NCBI GenBank assembly: GCA_009760855.2
Contig: WPIO01000184.1
Coordinates: 416,501-480,500, forward strand
From: Cristatella mucedo
Taxonomy: Eukaryota; Bryozoa; Phylactolaemata; Cristatellidae
Direction of reading: 5' to 3'
Length of the DNA stretch: 64,000 nucleotides
A program made the position numbers and the translations under genes. The notes beneath the pieces are model-generated. The model searched no databases. It saw only the letters and a list, made by a program, of their open reading frames with translations, and was not told where the DNA came from. Numbering within the stretch: the first letter of the stretch is position 1; each line of letters starts with the position of its first letter. Shown one piece after another: positions 43,160-54,374 of this stretch.

Positions 43160-44077
43160 AAGGCCATGGGTTGTGCTCCTCTTTTACTGCGCCCTACTGA
43201 GAGCTAGTTGTTTTTGTTCCTGCTCACTTTGTCTTCTCTCACATGTGCATGATTGAGAGCATATTACTAACCTGGTGTTCTACTAAGTAGCCGCCCTGGG
43301 TGTCTTCTTCTGTCCTTTCAAATCCTGATTATAGCATGATTCCAGTGTGCTTCACATGCTTGTCTAAACATGACTCGTCGCTCGAGGCTGTTGCTTATGC
43401 TGTGCTGTCCGAGTAAAGCCGACCTAGCTCTCGAAATCACGCTGCGATCGGTGCGAGCTTATAGTGAGCCCTGGCGTGTGTCTTAGGGTAAACTGGGTAT
43501 CCTTTTAGTGAGCCATGGCATCGAATCTGTGTCCGTCATAGTATGAAGCAGTAACGACAGATTGACCCGTGATTCTCTCTTGAAGCGAGTTGGTAATGGC
43601 TGTTTAGGGATGCAGTTGTGTTAGTGTGCTAGCTAAACTACCTACTAGTATTATTGTTAGCACTCCTTCGTTCGATATAAACAATTCCTTATTGTATTAG
43701 TACTGAATCGTCTTTATACAGATGCAAGCAAGCAGGTCCAAAAGGCATACAAATAGTACCTGCAGCTGCATACAGCTGGTCAGGTGAAAGGATTTTGATC
43801 TTCTTGCTTGCATCTACAATATTAATGACGATAATGCATTTCTCTATCTCCCTTGGATAACTTAATTCTTCTCTGGCACTTTACGAATGCTGTAAAAGAA
43901 GCATAATCATACAGTCAGTTTTATCTTTAAAAGGAAACATAACCATACCAGACACAGTGTCAACGTCCATCGGTATTAACACACTTAAAGGTTAAAGCTA
44001 TGAAAATACTTACTTGGTTCATCCAACTCGGCAACTCACCCAATCTCAGCTCACCTGTTGCAGTTTATAGACCTGTT
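43160..44077. other. Unassigned part of duplicated block, copy A
   Basis: Collinear with 60370-60760 and 63075-63395, including AAGCAAGCAGGTCCAAA and AAGGAAACATAACCATACCA. No gene is seen. Confidence 0.4.
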
Positions 44078-44338
44078 GGTGCGTGTGAGTTCGTTGGTAG
44101 ATGTTAACAACGCATTTATGAGAGCACGACTTTATTTTGCCAATGTGAGAGAGAGAGAGAGTTCCGGTCAGGCCGACCGGCAGGCAAAGAAGTGTGCTTC
44201 AGCTTAGCCCAAACGGCCGGAGGGAAGTGGCCTTCGTCTGCCACAACAAGATGGATGTAGGTTCAGGCATGTCTGACCTCGAAGGAAATCTCACAGCTGG
44301 CAAGTAATTGGGAAGCCAGTGGTTGTTACAGACCTGCT
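44078..44338. mobile_element. 261-bp insertion private to copy A with 9-bp direct repeats
   Basis: Copy B reads straight through here (about 63390). In copy A the sequence AGACCTGTT (44069-44077) is repeated as AGACCTGCT (44330-44338) around the insert. The insert contains a short GA microsatellite and a GC-rich middle with a CTTTATTTTG string (polyadenylation signal on the minus strand), so a small solo LTR is one possibility. No terminal inverted repeats were seen. Confidence 0.5.
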
Positions 44339-44946
44339 AAACTTGTACTCTCATACTCGGAGTATCACATTACAAACGAGCTTTGCCCTTGATATTCAAT
44401 CTGCTGCGATTCTCTGGCCTACTGAATTACGAACGCGACATATACAGCTTGTATTTCAATACAATTTCATTTTAATTAATTACCGTCATATTATTCATTG
44501 GTCATATAAGTAAAGGTGAAGTATATGGACAGATATTTAGTTTATGAAGTACATTGTCATTCACATCTGTTCATGACCTACATTCCAGGCTTTAGGGGCT
44601 GATTACATGCAAGTATGCATGCATGTCTTAGCCATACCGTGTCCATTCGTGAGGTGAATTCACTTAATTGCATCAATAAGCTTGGCTTGCCCTTCCGGTG
44701 TCCTTGATTCCGTCTGTCTGCTGTATAGGTTTCTTGCTCGGCGTTTGTATAGCAATAATTACTTTTGGCGGGAATACAAAAGCAATTGTAAGGACCGCTT
44801 GACTGAGCAGCCAATATTACCGAAGCAGCCAAAATTTCAGCAGCAGCAGCATCAGCAGACTCTAGCGATGGCTAACTCAGTCCGCAATCTGTACTCGATA
44901 AAGCAGGGTCGGTTGCAGATGTTGAACTAAGGTATCAGGGTGAGCT

Positions 44947-45201
44947 ATGGTTACTTCACTCGTGCCAGCATGCGCGACGCCTCTGCTCTGCTGTGCTCTG
45001 CTGCATGGCCATCTTGCTATCGTCGAGGCGTTCTTATCGTTGAGCGAACGAACAATGAACATTTGCGCCCTCATAAAGTGCAGCACCGGCAGCTCCAGCC
45101 TCGGAGGAGCCGTCGAGGTGCCTGCCTCTCCGAGGCAGGAAGGAAACACACTGCACTGTCCCACGAGCAGGAAGTCTAACAGAAAGGCATCCATCCACTA
45201 G
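44947..45201 (+). other. Possible ankyrin-repeat-like coding fragment
   Basis: One open stretch contains ATPLLCCALLHGHLAIVEAF, which fits the ankyrin consensus (TPLHxAAxxGHxxIVExLL), and later QEGNTLHCPTS, reminiscent of the start of another repeat. Ankyrin repeats mediate protein binding. No splice structure or full repeat array is evident, and it lies just beyond the duplicated block. It could be a fragment or a coincidence. Confidence 0.25.
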
Positions 45202-45391
45202 TAGTAACGCCTTAGGAGCGGCACGGTCACCTCTAGCTGTCGCGCAGTTGGGCACGCACACCTTCACGTGAAAAGGACGATCGAGCTAAGACTCCCCACC
45301 CCGTTGGCCTCTATGCCTGCTCGTCGGTGCCGCCAGCCTCTCTGCTTTGCCCCGGCCAGTCTCGTAAGCTTCCGTGGGACCAACGAAGCGA

Positions 45392-45445
45392 GCGCCCCCA
45401 GGCTCGGCGGCGCCCCCAGGCTCGGCGGCGCCCCCAGGCTCGGCT
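45392..45445. repeat. Three tandem 18-bp GC-rich repeats
   Basis: GCGCCCCCAGGCTCGGCG repeated three times; the third copy runs into the palindrome at 45441. Confidence 0.9.
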
Positions 45446-45470
45446 TCGGAGCTTCGAAGCTCCGAAGCCG
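45441..45470. repeat. Perfect 30-bp palindrome
   Basis: CGGCTTCGGAGCTTC followed directly by its exact reverse complement. It lies at the end of the three 18-bp repeats in a CpG-rich segment (45260-45660). Confidence 0.95.
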
Positions 45471-46549
45471 TGGGGTCGCTGCGGGCCTGACAGAATGAGC
45501 ACGAGTGGCCGAGCCGTCGTTCCTGAGCATCTGCGGAAGGCGGCGGGCCTGACCTCAGCTGGAAGTGAGGCTCTCGCGCTCAAGGCGCAGCCGCTCCCGA
45601 AGACCTGGGCGCCGGCTGTGCAGATTGTGCCGCCACCACTGCTCAGCTGCTAGCGAGCTTGGTGCGGCCACGGGTAAAAACGTTTGCTGTCAAAGTCTTT
45701 GTTGTCATCGTCCAACTGGTTGGGCTCCTGCTACTAGTATAAGGTGTCAGCTCAGGCTCGGATGGACGAGGCTGAAGGCCGTAAGTATCAAGGCTGTTTA
45801 CCGTAAAGGTGACAATACTCTGGGAATAGCATGTTGGCAGAATTTTGGGGAAATTATACTTATGAATTTTTTATTGGTTTTTTTTCGTTCGAAAAATTGT
45901 TGCCAGGCACTTACTTTCACGGCACGCTGCGAGGGCCCCCTGACTGCAATTCGCCGGCCCAAGTCATTCCGCCGCCAACGTTATCCCTCGTGGCTACGTT
46001 ATCCCTCGTGGCTGAGCCGTCTCTGAAGTGTTACGTGAGTGAGAGCACTGCCTTGCTCGCGCCACTGTTTTGGGCCTCGTGATGCGCCGATGAATCGATG
46101 CTTCTTATGTCATCTTAGATCATAGCAGGGCGCTGTTTTTGCTTTAGTCATGCCTTATTTTGAGTACCGGCCGGTTCGGAGGGCCTTCGAGCCATTTTTT
46201 CGCGATGCTTACTCGTCCATTATTGCTGTTTGTTCCCCTCTTACTGAGGCTGAAAGTCGGAGACGTTCAGATGGACCAAGTTGGCTAGCAGCTTGCTGTG
46301 TGGCCTGCATATTAGGGATGCAGTTAGAGCTTCATTAACGAAAAATGAAGACCGAATGTCCCGCGGAGAAGCTTATCATGACTATTGATAGTCCAACCAA
46401 TTCACTGTTCTTAAGATTAAGTGTACCATCTGTAAGAGCCCAGTGCATCAAAGATGCTCAACTCGAAAATGCTTGCACCTACTTAATCGCTTCGAGGTCA
46501 CTGCCATACTTAGGGAGACTTGTGTGATCTTGCCGCCATCTATTCCACT
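45471..46549. other. Unassigned, GC-rich then mixed sequence
   Basis: Long overlapping frames at 45311-46026 on both strands reflect high GC rather than a recognisable protein. An open frame at 46150-46338 has no identifiable domain. Confidence 0.3.
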
Positions 46550-47390
<841 letters not shown>

Positions 47391-47960
47391 CGTGTGGTTC
47401 TCTAGGGATGCTAAGCCAATATCTTTTAATTTGTAATGTTATTCGTTATCGTTGGGAGTTTATCCCTAAGGCAGCAGTAGATTTCAGCCCGGTTTTCGTT
47501 GGAGCAAGCAGGTCAAGTGTGTCGCAAGGAATCGTGTTTTGCATAGTTCGAGGTTCATTGCACGTCGATGGTGAGTTCTGTTGGTTTTTTTTATAAAATT
47601 GGCCACAGATTTATTGTGGCCTGTTGACCATTAACTTATATGAATCCACAGTTCTGCCTAGGTGTGCTGAACGGCACAATGCAATGCTGAGAATACTGAG
47701 CATGGACGGTGCCTGTAAAATCGCAAGACCGTTTTTCCATAAATCCCTGCATAGTGATTCTCCCTCCCCAAGTTATACAGCCGCCTCGATGGAAATTTAG
47801 TTATCGTTGGTTTTTATGCAAACGAACGTTTCTATTATTAGGTGCACTTGATTGAGTTTGGCCATAGCCTGCGTTGTTGTACTGAAAGCTCTGTACCAGT
47901 CGGGCCTGCTGCGGCAGCACTTGCAGCTGGCGCCCTACAATCCCTCCTTTCTCGTTGCAG
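47391..47960. other. Sequence upstream of the zinc-finger gene, ending in a splice acceptor
   Basis: CCCTCCTTTCTCGTTGCAG ends at 47960 and is a strong 3' splice site with a polypyrimidine tract. It implies that the zinc-finger exon begins at 47961 and that a 5' non-coding exon lies further left. That exon was not identified. Confidence 0.45.
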
Positions 47961-48094
47961 CCGCCTGACAAGCAGCCACAGCTCAGAGCCAAGGCAAGCC
48001 GAAGTCCAGCATACCCTGCAGGCGGGCAGCTGGTACTACGACCCCGTGGAGCTGACCTGTGAGTGGCTTGTGCAAAGAGCAGCACCAGGCTGCA

Positions 48095-48937
48095 ATGGGG
48101 AGCCCCGTGAGCGCTGTGCAGCTCAGCTGCCCAATGAGACAAGCTGCCACCAAAGCGAGGCCGGCTGCCACAAAAGTAGGAAAAGTGAGGCGAGCTACCA
48201 CAAAAGTGAGTCGAGTTGCCAAAAAGGCAAGAGCCGAGAAGTGCCGGAAGATTTACGCATGCGATCGGTGCGAGTACAAGGTCGGCTACCATAGCGACAT
48301 GAAACGGCACCTGCTCACGCACACTGGCGAACGACCGCACAAGTGCAGCCAGTGTCCGATGTCCTTCCGGCAGCCAGTCCACCTAAAGATACACGAGCGC
48401 CAGCACACGGGCGAGCAGCCGTATGCGTGCGACAAGTGCAGCGCACGCTTCAAGCAGCCGAGCCACCTGAGAAATCACAAGCTCATCCACACGAACGAGC
48501 GGCCTTACGAGTGCAGCAAGTGCACATTGCGATTTAAGGACACCACGAATCTGAACCGGCACCTGCTGAGACACACGACCGAGCGGCCGTACGCCTGCGA
48601 CCGGTGCACGAAGCGCTTCAAGGTTGCGGTCGACCTGAAGAGGCATGCTGTCAGTCACAAGACCGAGCGGCCCTTCGAGTGCGACCAGTGCTTCTGGTCC
48701 TTCAAACTAGCTAGATACCTGAAGCGGCACCAGCGAGTGCACGACGGCGACCGGCCTGACGAAGCAGTAGCTGTAGCAGCAGCCGCGGCCGAGGAAGTGG
48801 CTCCCGAGCTCACGCATCCGGGAATCGCGAGCTTTGATGCCACGTGCCATGCTGCTGCAGCAGCAGCGAGCGAAGATGGCGTCACCTCGGCAGCTCGACG
48901 CTTGCCAGCAACGTCCGAGGCGCAGGTCAGGAAGTGA
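48095..48937 (+). CDS. C2H2 zinc-finger protein, six fingers
   Basis: A probable nuclear DNA-binding regulator of 280 residues. The ATG at 48095 is chosen because the frame has a stop at 48053 and no earlier ATG. The N-terminus (residues about 14-50) is basic and low-complexity (AATK repeats, VAKKARAEKCRK), a likely nuclear-localisation or DNA-contacting stretch. Six C2H2 fingers follow in tandem with no gaps: YACDRC...H-x3-H, HKCSQC, YACDKC, YECSKC, YACDRC and FECDQC, spanning roughly residues 53-222. Linkers are close to TGERP but drift (TNERPYE, TTERPYA, KTERPFE). The C-terminal tail is Ala-rich (VAVAAAAAEEVA, HAAAAAASED). All zinc ligands are intact and there is no frameshift, unlike the surrounding repeats. 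The coding exon appears to begin at the acceptor at 47960 and carries its own polyadenylation signal at 49049. Orthology is not assignable. Confidence 0.88.
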   Translation: MGSPVSAVQLSCPMRQAATKARPAATKVGKVRRATTKVSRVAKKARAEKCRKIYACDRCEYKVGYHSDMKRHLLTHTGERPHKCSQCPMSFRQPVHLKIHERQHTGEQPYACDKCSARFKQPSHLRNHKLIHTNERPYECSKCTLRFKDTTNLNRHLLRHTTERPYACDRCTKRFKVAVDLKRHAVSHKTERPFECDQCFWSFKLARYLKRHQRVHDGDRPDEAVAVAAAAAEEVAPELTHPGIASFDATCHAAAAAASEDGVTSAARRLPATSEAQVRK

Positions 48938-49048
48938 CTGCCCTGCTCCTGCTTCATCGGCTGTCACGTGCGCTGACTGTCTGCCTATTTGGGCCTTGCA
49001 AAGTTAGCGAGATCTTCAAGATTGTGACTGGTACAACATTGTAGAAAA

Positions 49049-49054
49049 AATAAA
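49049..49054 (+). terminator. Polyadenylation signal of the zinc-finger gene
   Basis: AATAAA lies 112 bp after the stop codon at 48937, a normal 3' UTR distance. Confidence 0.6.
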
Positions 49055-49589
49055 CTTCAAAAGATTACTGAGCACCCACGGTTCGTGATTTATTTCAAGC
49101 CCACTTAACACATTCACTCAACCGTCAAGAGTAGGCAGATTTCAGTCAGCCAGTGTTTCAGCGTTCAATACTCTCCAAAGAGATCAGTGCACTGAAAAAG
49201 CACTTGGCTAGGATTGAAACCTTTGCCCAGCCTGCCACAGCTATTCAGGCAGCAGCTTGAACAGAGGCCGAGAGAAACCGCAAGCACTGTTGCTTATACT
49301 TGCGTGTCTGTTGAGCTTCCGTGTACAGTTGAGTAGAAGTAGAAATAAACATCAGCACCATCCGAATGCTTAGCAGCTTGCTTCGAGAGAGAAAGCACCC
49401 AAGCGTTAGTGCGTGCACGTAAAATCAACTTAAGAAACGTGTAATTGCTTACACTCTGTTAGCCCCTTTAACTTTCTGCTGTCGAGCCCTCGTGGTCTAC
49501 TTACAGTCTGTTTTTTCAGTCTCAAGGTATTATTAAGCATTACCTTTTCTAACTCACCTGACCCGTGCTGCCTCATGGCACTCAGCTAT
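49055..49589. other. Unassigned sequence
   Basis: Lies between the zinc-finger gene and copy B of the duplication. No feature is recognised. Confidence 0.3.
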
Positions 49590-50199
49590 TGCACTGATAA
49601 TGAAAGTGCTTGCTGCAACTGCTTTGGTTATTTGAAGTTGTAATGTCCTCATTTGATTTATAAAACTCATTCTGAAACCTGTGACTGGCTGGCTGAGAGT
49701 CAGAATAGCCGAAACTGTGCACGCAATAAATAATTAATTTTAACGAGAAGTCGTGTATAGCCCCCTAACAGTACTGAATCGCATTGAAGGCATTTTGCAA
49801 CTGAGCGATAGTTAGTGACACGAGTTAGTGTCAAGCAACGTGCCATGATTAATCATTCAAAAGCAGTCAATTATCAGGCTTTTACTAGTATTACTAATTA
49901 TTACTCGTGTAGATAAAAGCGTATGAGAAGACACACATGGAGTAGGACCATTTCATCTTAGTGCTCTCACTTCACGAACCGGATCTTGGGATCGAGCCCT
50001 GAAGCAGGCAATTATTTATTCAATTCCCACCCCCTGCAAAGCAGTTCTTATGACGTGAAGTTTAGTAATGCGCCAGCAAGAAAAAAGCAATTCACTAGAA
50101 TAGAGCAAAGAGTGTGTGAGCATTATGGAGTCTTTTAGCTGCAGCGTCTGTAGCGAGGTTGACGCTAAAGCTAGTCAACCAAACTAACCTGCATCACCA

Positions 50200-51640
50200 G
50201 CTGCAGAGGGGTCGTGGCTGTTTTCGGTAGCCCAGAATTACAGTAGTCAAGCCTAGATGAGCAAATAGGAGCGAAATAAATTTCTGTCAAGCCACTAAGA
50301 AGTAGAAGTTCCCCCATCCTTTACTGGGGTCAAACGCGATAGCAAGCTGTGGAAGATGTCTCATTGATGAACCTTAGCAGTTTTAAGCAGCTATTTAGGT
50401 GGATACGTACATCTTGAGCACAGTGATGGCGATTGCAATACGCCGTCAGAAATTAGTAGAGCAAGGACGTCCTAGTCCGGCTGCAGGCTCGGGCTGTCCA
50501 CTAAGTAGGAGCTGGGTCTTATCCTAGCTGATTAAACAGCCTCTTCTGTATAGCGACAGAAGAGCCTTTACGGCTATCACCACCGCTTGCAGTGGCGATA
50601 AAGGATCGAGACCGAGGTCGTGAAAGCAACCGCCTTACCTAGTGTGCCATGTAGTTCCAGCAAAATGGTTGACACTCATGATTGAATGTCTTCGAGGTAA
50701 GCCTTCAATGTATCAGTAGCCACTACGGTTTCTGCGGGTTGAAATGAAAAATACAGCAAGCGATCGTTGGAACGGAAGTGAAGGCCTATTACGTTGGCCC
50801 AAATCTATTTTCCTAGAGGTTCAGTATAAAAGGAGAACGGCAAAGGATTTTAAATGAACCCCTGTGGAACTCCTTGGGTGACTGGCCTGCTGGTTGAGAT
50901 GTGACAATCTCACGACACGGATTGAATACCGGCACATACAATAGCTTTAAACTATGTCAGTGCCACACTTTCCAGACCGACCTATGTTCTTAGTCGTACG
51001 ACAGCAAGATCAATAGTGTCAAATGCTGATGATAGATCAAAGGAGCACCTGGGCGGTGACGCTACCACAATCGTTACTGCCTAGGATGCAATTGGTCACA
51101 CTGAATGGAACAGTTGTGTTCAAATTGTGTCGCTTGAGCCATTACGAAAATTGTTCTGTCAATTATACGTGGTCTACAAGCTTCTTAGGCCTAATCTAGG
51201 CTAGAATCTTTAAACAGATAGGAAGAAGGAAACTTTTGGTAGTTTGCTTGGATCTCAGGATCCAATACAAGCTGTAGGAGTTTGGTCAAACGATAGCAAA
51301 TTTGAAGGACTTTTGACCTACAAATGTATTCAATGAAGTATTGAAAACCTTATTTACTGCTGGATCAAGTTTATCTCCTAGTGAAGGACGGAGAACGGAC
51401 AGCAGACGCTTCTCAGGAGAAGAGGCCCTTTTTCTAGACTTCTTTAAAACAGCACCTTCATGAATAGAAGTCTCTTTACAATTTTTTAAGGAGGGTCATA
51501 TGGTGCGATTAAAGCAATTGCTACAGTCGGAGTTGGCTTTCTGGAGGGATGAATATTCAAAAACTTTTAAACGAAGACAGCATGAAATCCTATCAGCCCG
51601 ACAGTTTACATATTCGGGTTTTGAGACCTTTTGGAGTTGC
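50200..51640 (-). mobile_element. LINE-D copy (L2/CR1-like), decayed, shared by both duplicated blocks
   Basis: The minus strand carries CR1/L2-type relics: the GxPQGxxL region near 50860, an AFDTI-like site near 51020, a TELLLIG-like region near 50510, and a C-terminal region with LGYRKQPRPLCSW-like sequence near 50230. Many stops. 51365-51510 matches the copy-A LINE-D at 33270-33450. Confidence 0.6.
50521..50651 (-). mobile_element. SINE-A copy lacking its B-box region
   Basis: Both ends of SINE-A are present (ATGGCACACTAGGTAAGGCG head; GGCTCTTCTGTCGCTATAC body). Between ACGACCTCGGTCTC and GATCCTTTATCGCC about 30 bp including the B-box are missing. It is inserted in LINE-D and absent at the matching site in copy A. 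Confidence 0.85.
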
Positions 51641-51641
51641 A

Positions 51642-52650
51642 ATGTAATGTAATATAATGTATCTCTGTCAGTAACTCCACAAAGTCATAAAGACCGTGTG
51701 GCTGTTACGCAGGAGAGTTTTGTGTAGCGCACTCACAGCCTAAGCGGCTTTCGGTACGCATTCGGTAGCCAACAGACTTCGTCTCACGCAACAAAGAGAA
51801 AGTGGGAAGCATAGCAGAGTCAGGAGAGCAGTTGAGGTAGTGAGTAGCATAGAAGTAGCAGTTCAGGACCGCTGAAAAAGAGTGCCTGAGTCGGCAGTTG
51901 GAGAGTAGTTGTCGTTGCGTAAGAGTTGTGGAAGTGAGTTCCACAGTCTAGGACCTGCAGAGCTAAAGCATCTGTCGCCAACTGTCTTTAAGCGGAGGAA
52001 TGGGACAGTTAATTTACTGTCCACACAGGACCTGAGGGCGCGAACAGGCTGAAACTGATGCAGCAGTTCAGCTAGGTACAAAGGAGCCAAGCCGTGGCGG
52101 GCCTTATGGGTCAGAGTAAGAACTTTGCTCTGTATCCTTTGCTCAACCGGCAACCATCCTAGCTCTTTCAGCAGAGGCGACACGTGCTCAAACCGCTGGG
52201 ACTTGAAGACCAGCCTTGCAGCCATATTCATAGTCCGCTGTAGTGGCATAATAGCTTTCTTTGGCAGCCCAGCCAAAAGGGAATTACAATAATCAAGCCG
52301 AGACAGAACTAAAGAGCTAGTTAAATTTTTTACAAGCCACTGTGGGAGACAGCTTCTAATCTTGGATAGGGATCGGATGTGATGGCTAGCTGTAGAGGCA
52401 GTCTTCTGAATGAAGCTTTTGAAATTGATGCAGCTGTCCAACCCGACACCTAGATTACGAGCACGTGGTGAAAATCGCACAATAGCATCACCTATTAGAA
52501 CAGCAAAGCCTTTTAATCCAGCCACACGCTTAGGGTGTCCTATGAGCAGCAGTTCGGTTTTATCGTCGTTTAATTTCAGGAAGTTTTCCGACATCCAGGA
52601 TCGAATATCGGCAAGGCAAGCATTCAGTTTCTCAGTTAGCGAGTAAATGA
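51642..52650 (-). mobile_element. LINE-B, best copy in window, 5' truncated
   Basis: The minus-strand frame 52594-51863 (243 codons) encodes ENFLKLNDDKTELLLIGHPK, then GDAIVRFSPRARNLGV, FIQKTASTASHHIRSLSKIR, VLSRLDYCNSLLAGLPKKAI, LLKELGWLPVEQRIQSK and AGPRLWNSLPQLLRNDNYSP. A frameshift near 51880 separates the C-terminal end, and the 3' end with an ATTACATT-type tail is at 51642. The palm catalytic motifs (YADD) lie upstream of the truncation and are absent. Confidence 0.9.
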
Positions 52651-52679
52651 TTCGCTTTCCGTATAAACTTATTTTTGGC

Positions 52680-53214
52680 TCCGACTAGCAGGACCTAAGT
52701 TTTAAATAAAAAAGCCCTCGATTTTCGTAGCTTATGGGAGTAGATGCAGAGGAAGTCTCTGAAACTGAGTAGATGAGCATTTGACCTAGACTTAATAAAG
52801 TAGCGTTAAAGCCTATGCTTTACAAAGCGCATCTTCTAAGGATTTTTCGATAAATTAAAAGGCATTTATACAACTCCATGAAGAGAATGTATAAGGAATT
52901 CGGTCATTAAGAGTACTCCTATATTTTGAGAGAAAATATTGCCTCAATGAGGCTATCGTTGGCAGTCTGGGTGCAGACCAAGAAGACCTTTTGGTCGTGC
53001 TTTGCAGGGTCCGGTCCTGGTGGCTGTCGTGGTCTTGGCTGGCCAGATTAGTAGGCCGGCTTATGTGACAATGGCAGGGTGCATGGTCTATTTTTGCCTG
53101 ATATGAAGGACCAGCGGCGGAGGCCTCATCGTTTTTGCAGGTCTGTCGTTCGCAATATTGTGGGGACCGGTGGCTGAGGCCTCGTCGTCTTTTGCAGAGC
53201 GGGGCAAGCGTCGG
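52680..53214. other. Unassigned part of duplicated block, copy B
   Basis: 52680-53000 matches 33660-33990. 53000-53214 has GTGG-rich and TCGTCTTTTGCAG-like short direct repeats (CAGGTCTGTCGTTCGC; GCCTCGTCGTCTTTTGCAG). No gene is seen. Confidence 0.35.
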
Positions 53215-54030
53215 TGACCACATCAGCTCCACAATCAAGTCTGCCTACTTTCAGCTACATAACATTGCTACAATTCGGGCTTGTTTAGATAAGGATACCA
53301 TATCCAAGTTGGTATATGCATTTGTGACATCTCGTCTTGACTTCTGTAACTCACTGCTTGCTGGCCTACCGGCATGTGCAATCAGGCGATTACAGCTGGT
53401 GCAAAACTACCCAGCTAGGCTTGTCTGTCGTGAGCGTTGCAGTTGCAACATCACACCACCTCTCAACGACCTGCACTGGCTACAAGTCAAGCAATGGATC
53501 GACTTCAAGGTTTTGTCGCTCACTTTTAGGTCACTTCATTCTTTGGCTCTAGCCTATCTCTCAGATCTACTCCCTCACCACGCCAAGCATCGTACCACCG
53601 CTTTTTGGAATCCAACAGTGTACCACTACCTCCTACAAACCTTAAATCCTTTGGAGACCGTGCATTTACTTCATATGCTCCCAAAGCCTGGAACTCCCTC
53701 CCGAATTGCGTCAGAACATCCCCTGACTTGACTACATTTAAAAAGAACTTAAAAACACACCTATTTAGGGCAGCATTTAGTGGGTCCCTGTGATTCGTCC
53801 TTCACGTGCTTATGTATGCTGACACTGTGCATGCTGCCACTAACGACATTTGCATGCTGACCCTGTGCATGTCACCCCTAACCATGTTATTCATGTTGTT
53901 TATCAAGCATGATATAACTCACGATTCAATCGCGTTTCCCTGTGCAGCAAATTTAAAGCGCCTAGAAAGAGATTGAGTTCTCTGAGGGCGCTTTATTAAG
54001 TGCATTATTATTATTATTATTATTATTAGG
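53215..54030 (+). mobile_element. LINE-A 3' half
   Basis: GDHISSTIKSAYFQLHNIAT, SRLDFCNSLLAGLPACAIRR, LVCRERCSCNITP, LKSFGDRAFTSYAPKAWNSL and KTHLFRAAFSGSL (ending 53793) are followed by 3' UTR, stem-loop (TTTAAAGCGCCTAGAAAGAG; GAGGGCGCTTTATTAAGTGC) and (ATT)n at 54005-54029. Private to copy B. Confidence 0.92.
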
Positions 54031-54374
54031 CTCTAGTGCTGGCTGGTTTTCCATTTTCCCATGGACACTGGGCGCAGGCCTGGTCGGTTGGATATCGGGG
54101 CGCTGCTCCAGCAAGCAAATCGAGATATTCGGCATCTTGCATTCTACCCTTTAAAGACTAAGATGACAAGCAGATTGACAGCATTTCTCAGCATCGGCAC
54201 TTTTAAGGTTTCATCGCCGGACGTACTCGATGCAGCCAAGCACATGTGATGGAACAGTTACAGTAAACAAGATTGAGCTATGATAATTGATGATAAGCGG
54301 GTGTACATCAGGTCATTGAGCTATAAATTCTGTATTATCACGGGATCTAGATCAGGACCACCGATATGTGTCTA
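54031..54374. other. Unassigned sequence between two LINE-A copies
   Basis: A 62-codon open frame at 54061-54249 has no recognised domain. Confidence 0.3.

Larger units (their letters stand above)
27850..44930 (+). repeat. Ancient segmental duplication, copy A
   Basis: Collinear with 49590-63985 in the same orientation. Matching blocks (A/B): 27880-28020/49600-49720; 28050-28530/49745-50190; 33660-33990/52680-53000; 34205-34560/55500-55845; 34760-35030/56140-56400; 35330-35520/56930-57090; 36055-36140/57405-57490; 36430-36900/57750-58150; 40600-40740/58730-58860; 42085-43140/59040-60230; 43700-44085/63075-63395; 44335-44850/63395-63800. Matches are diverged but extend over hundreds of bases with shared short strings, for example GAGTATAATAATCGCTGTG. 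Private insertions explain the length difference. I judged the matches by eye, not by alignment software. Confidence 0.75.

Noticed and set aside
45264-45653. Overlapping open frames on both strands in the GC-rich segment
   Set aside because: Low stop-codon frequency from high GC, plus 18-bp repeats; no domain on either strand.
47801-48382. 193-codon minus-strand frame overlapping the zinc-finger gene
   Set aside because: The plus strand encodes intact C2H2 fingers. The opposite frame is a shadow of GC-rich coding sequence.
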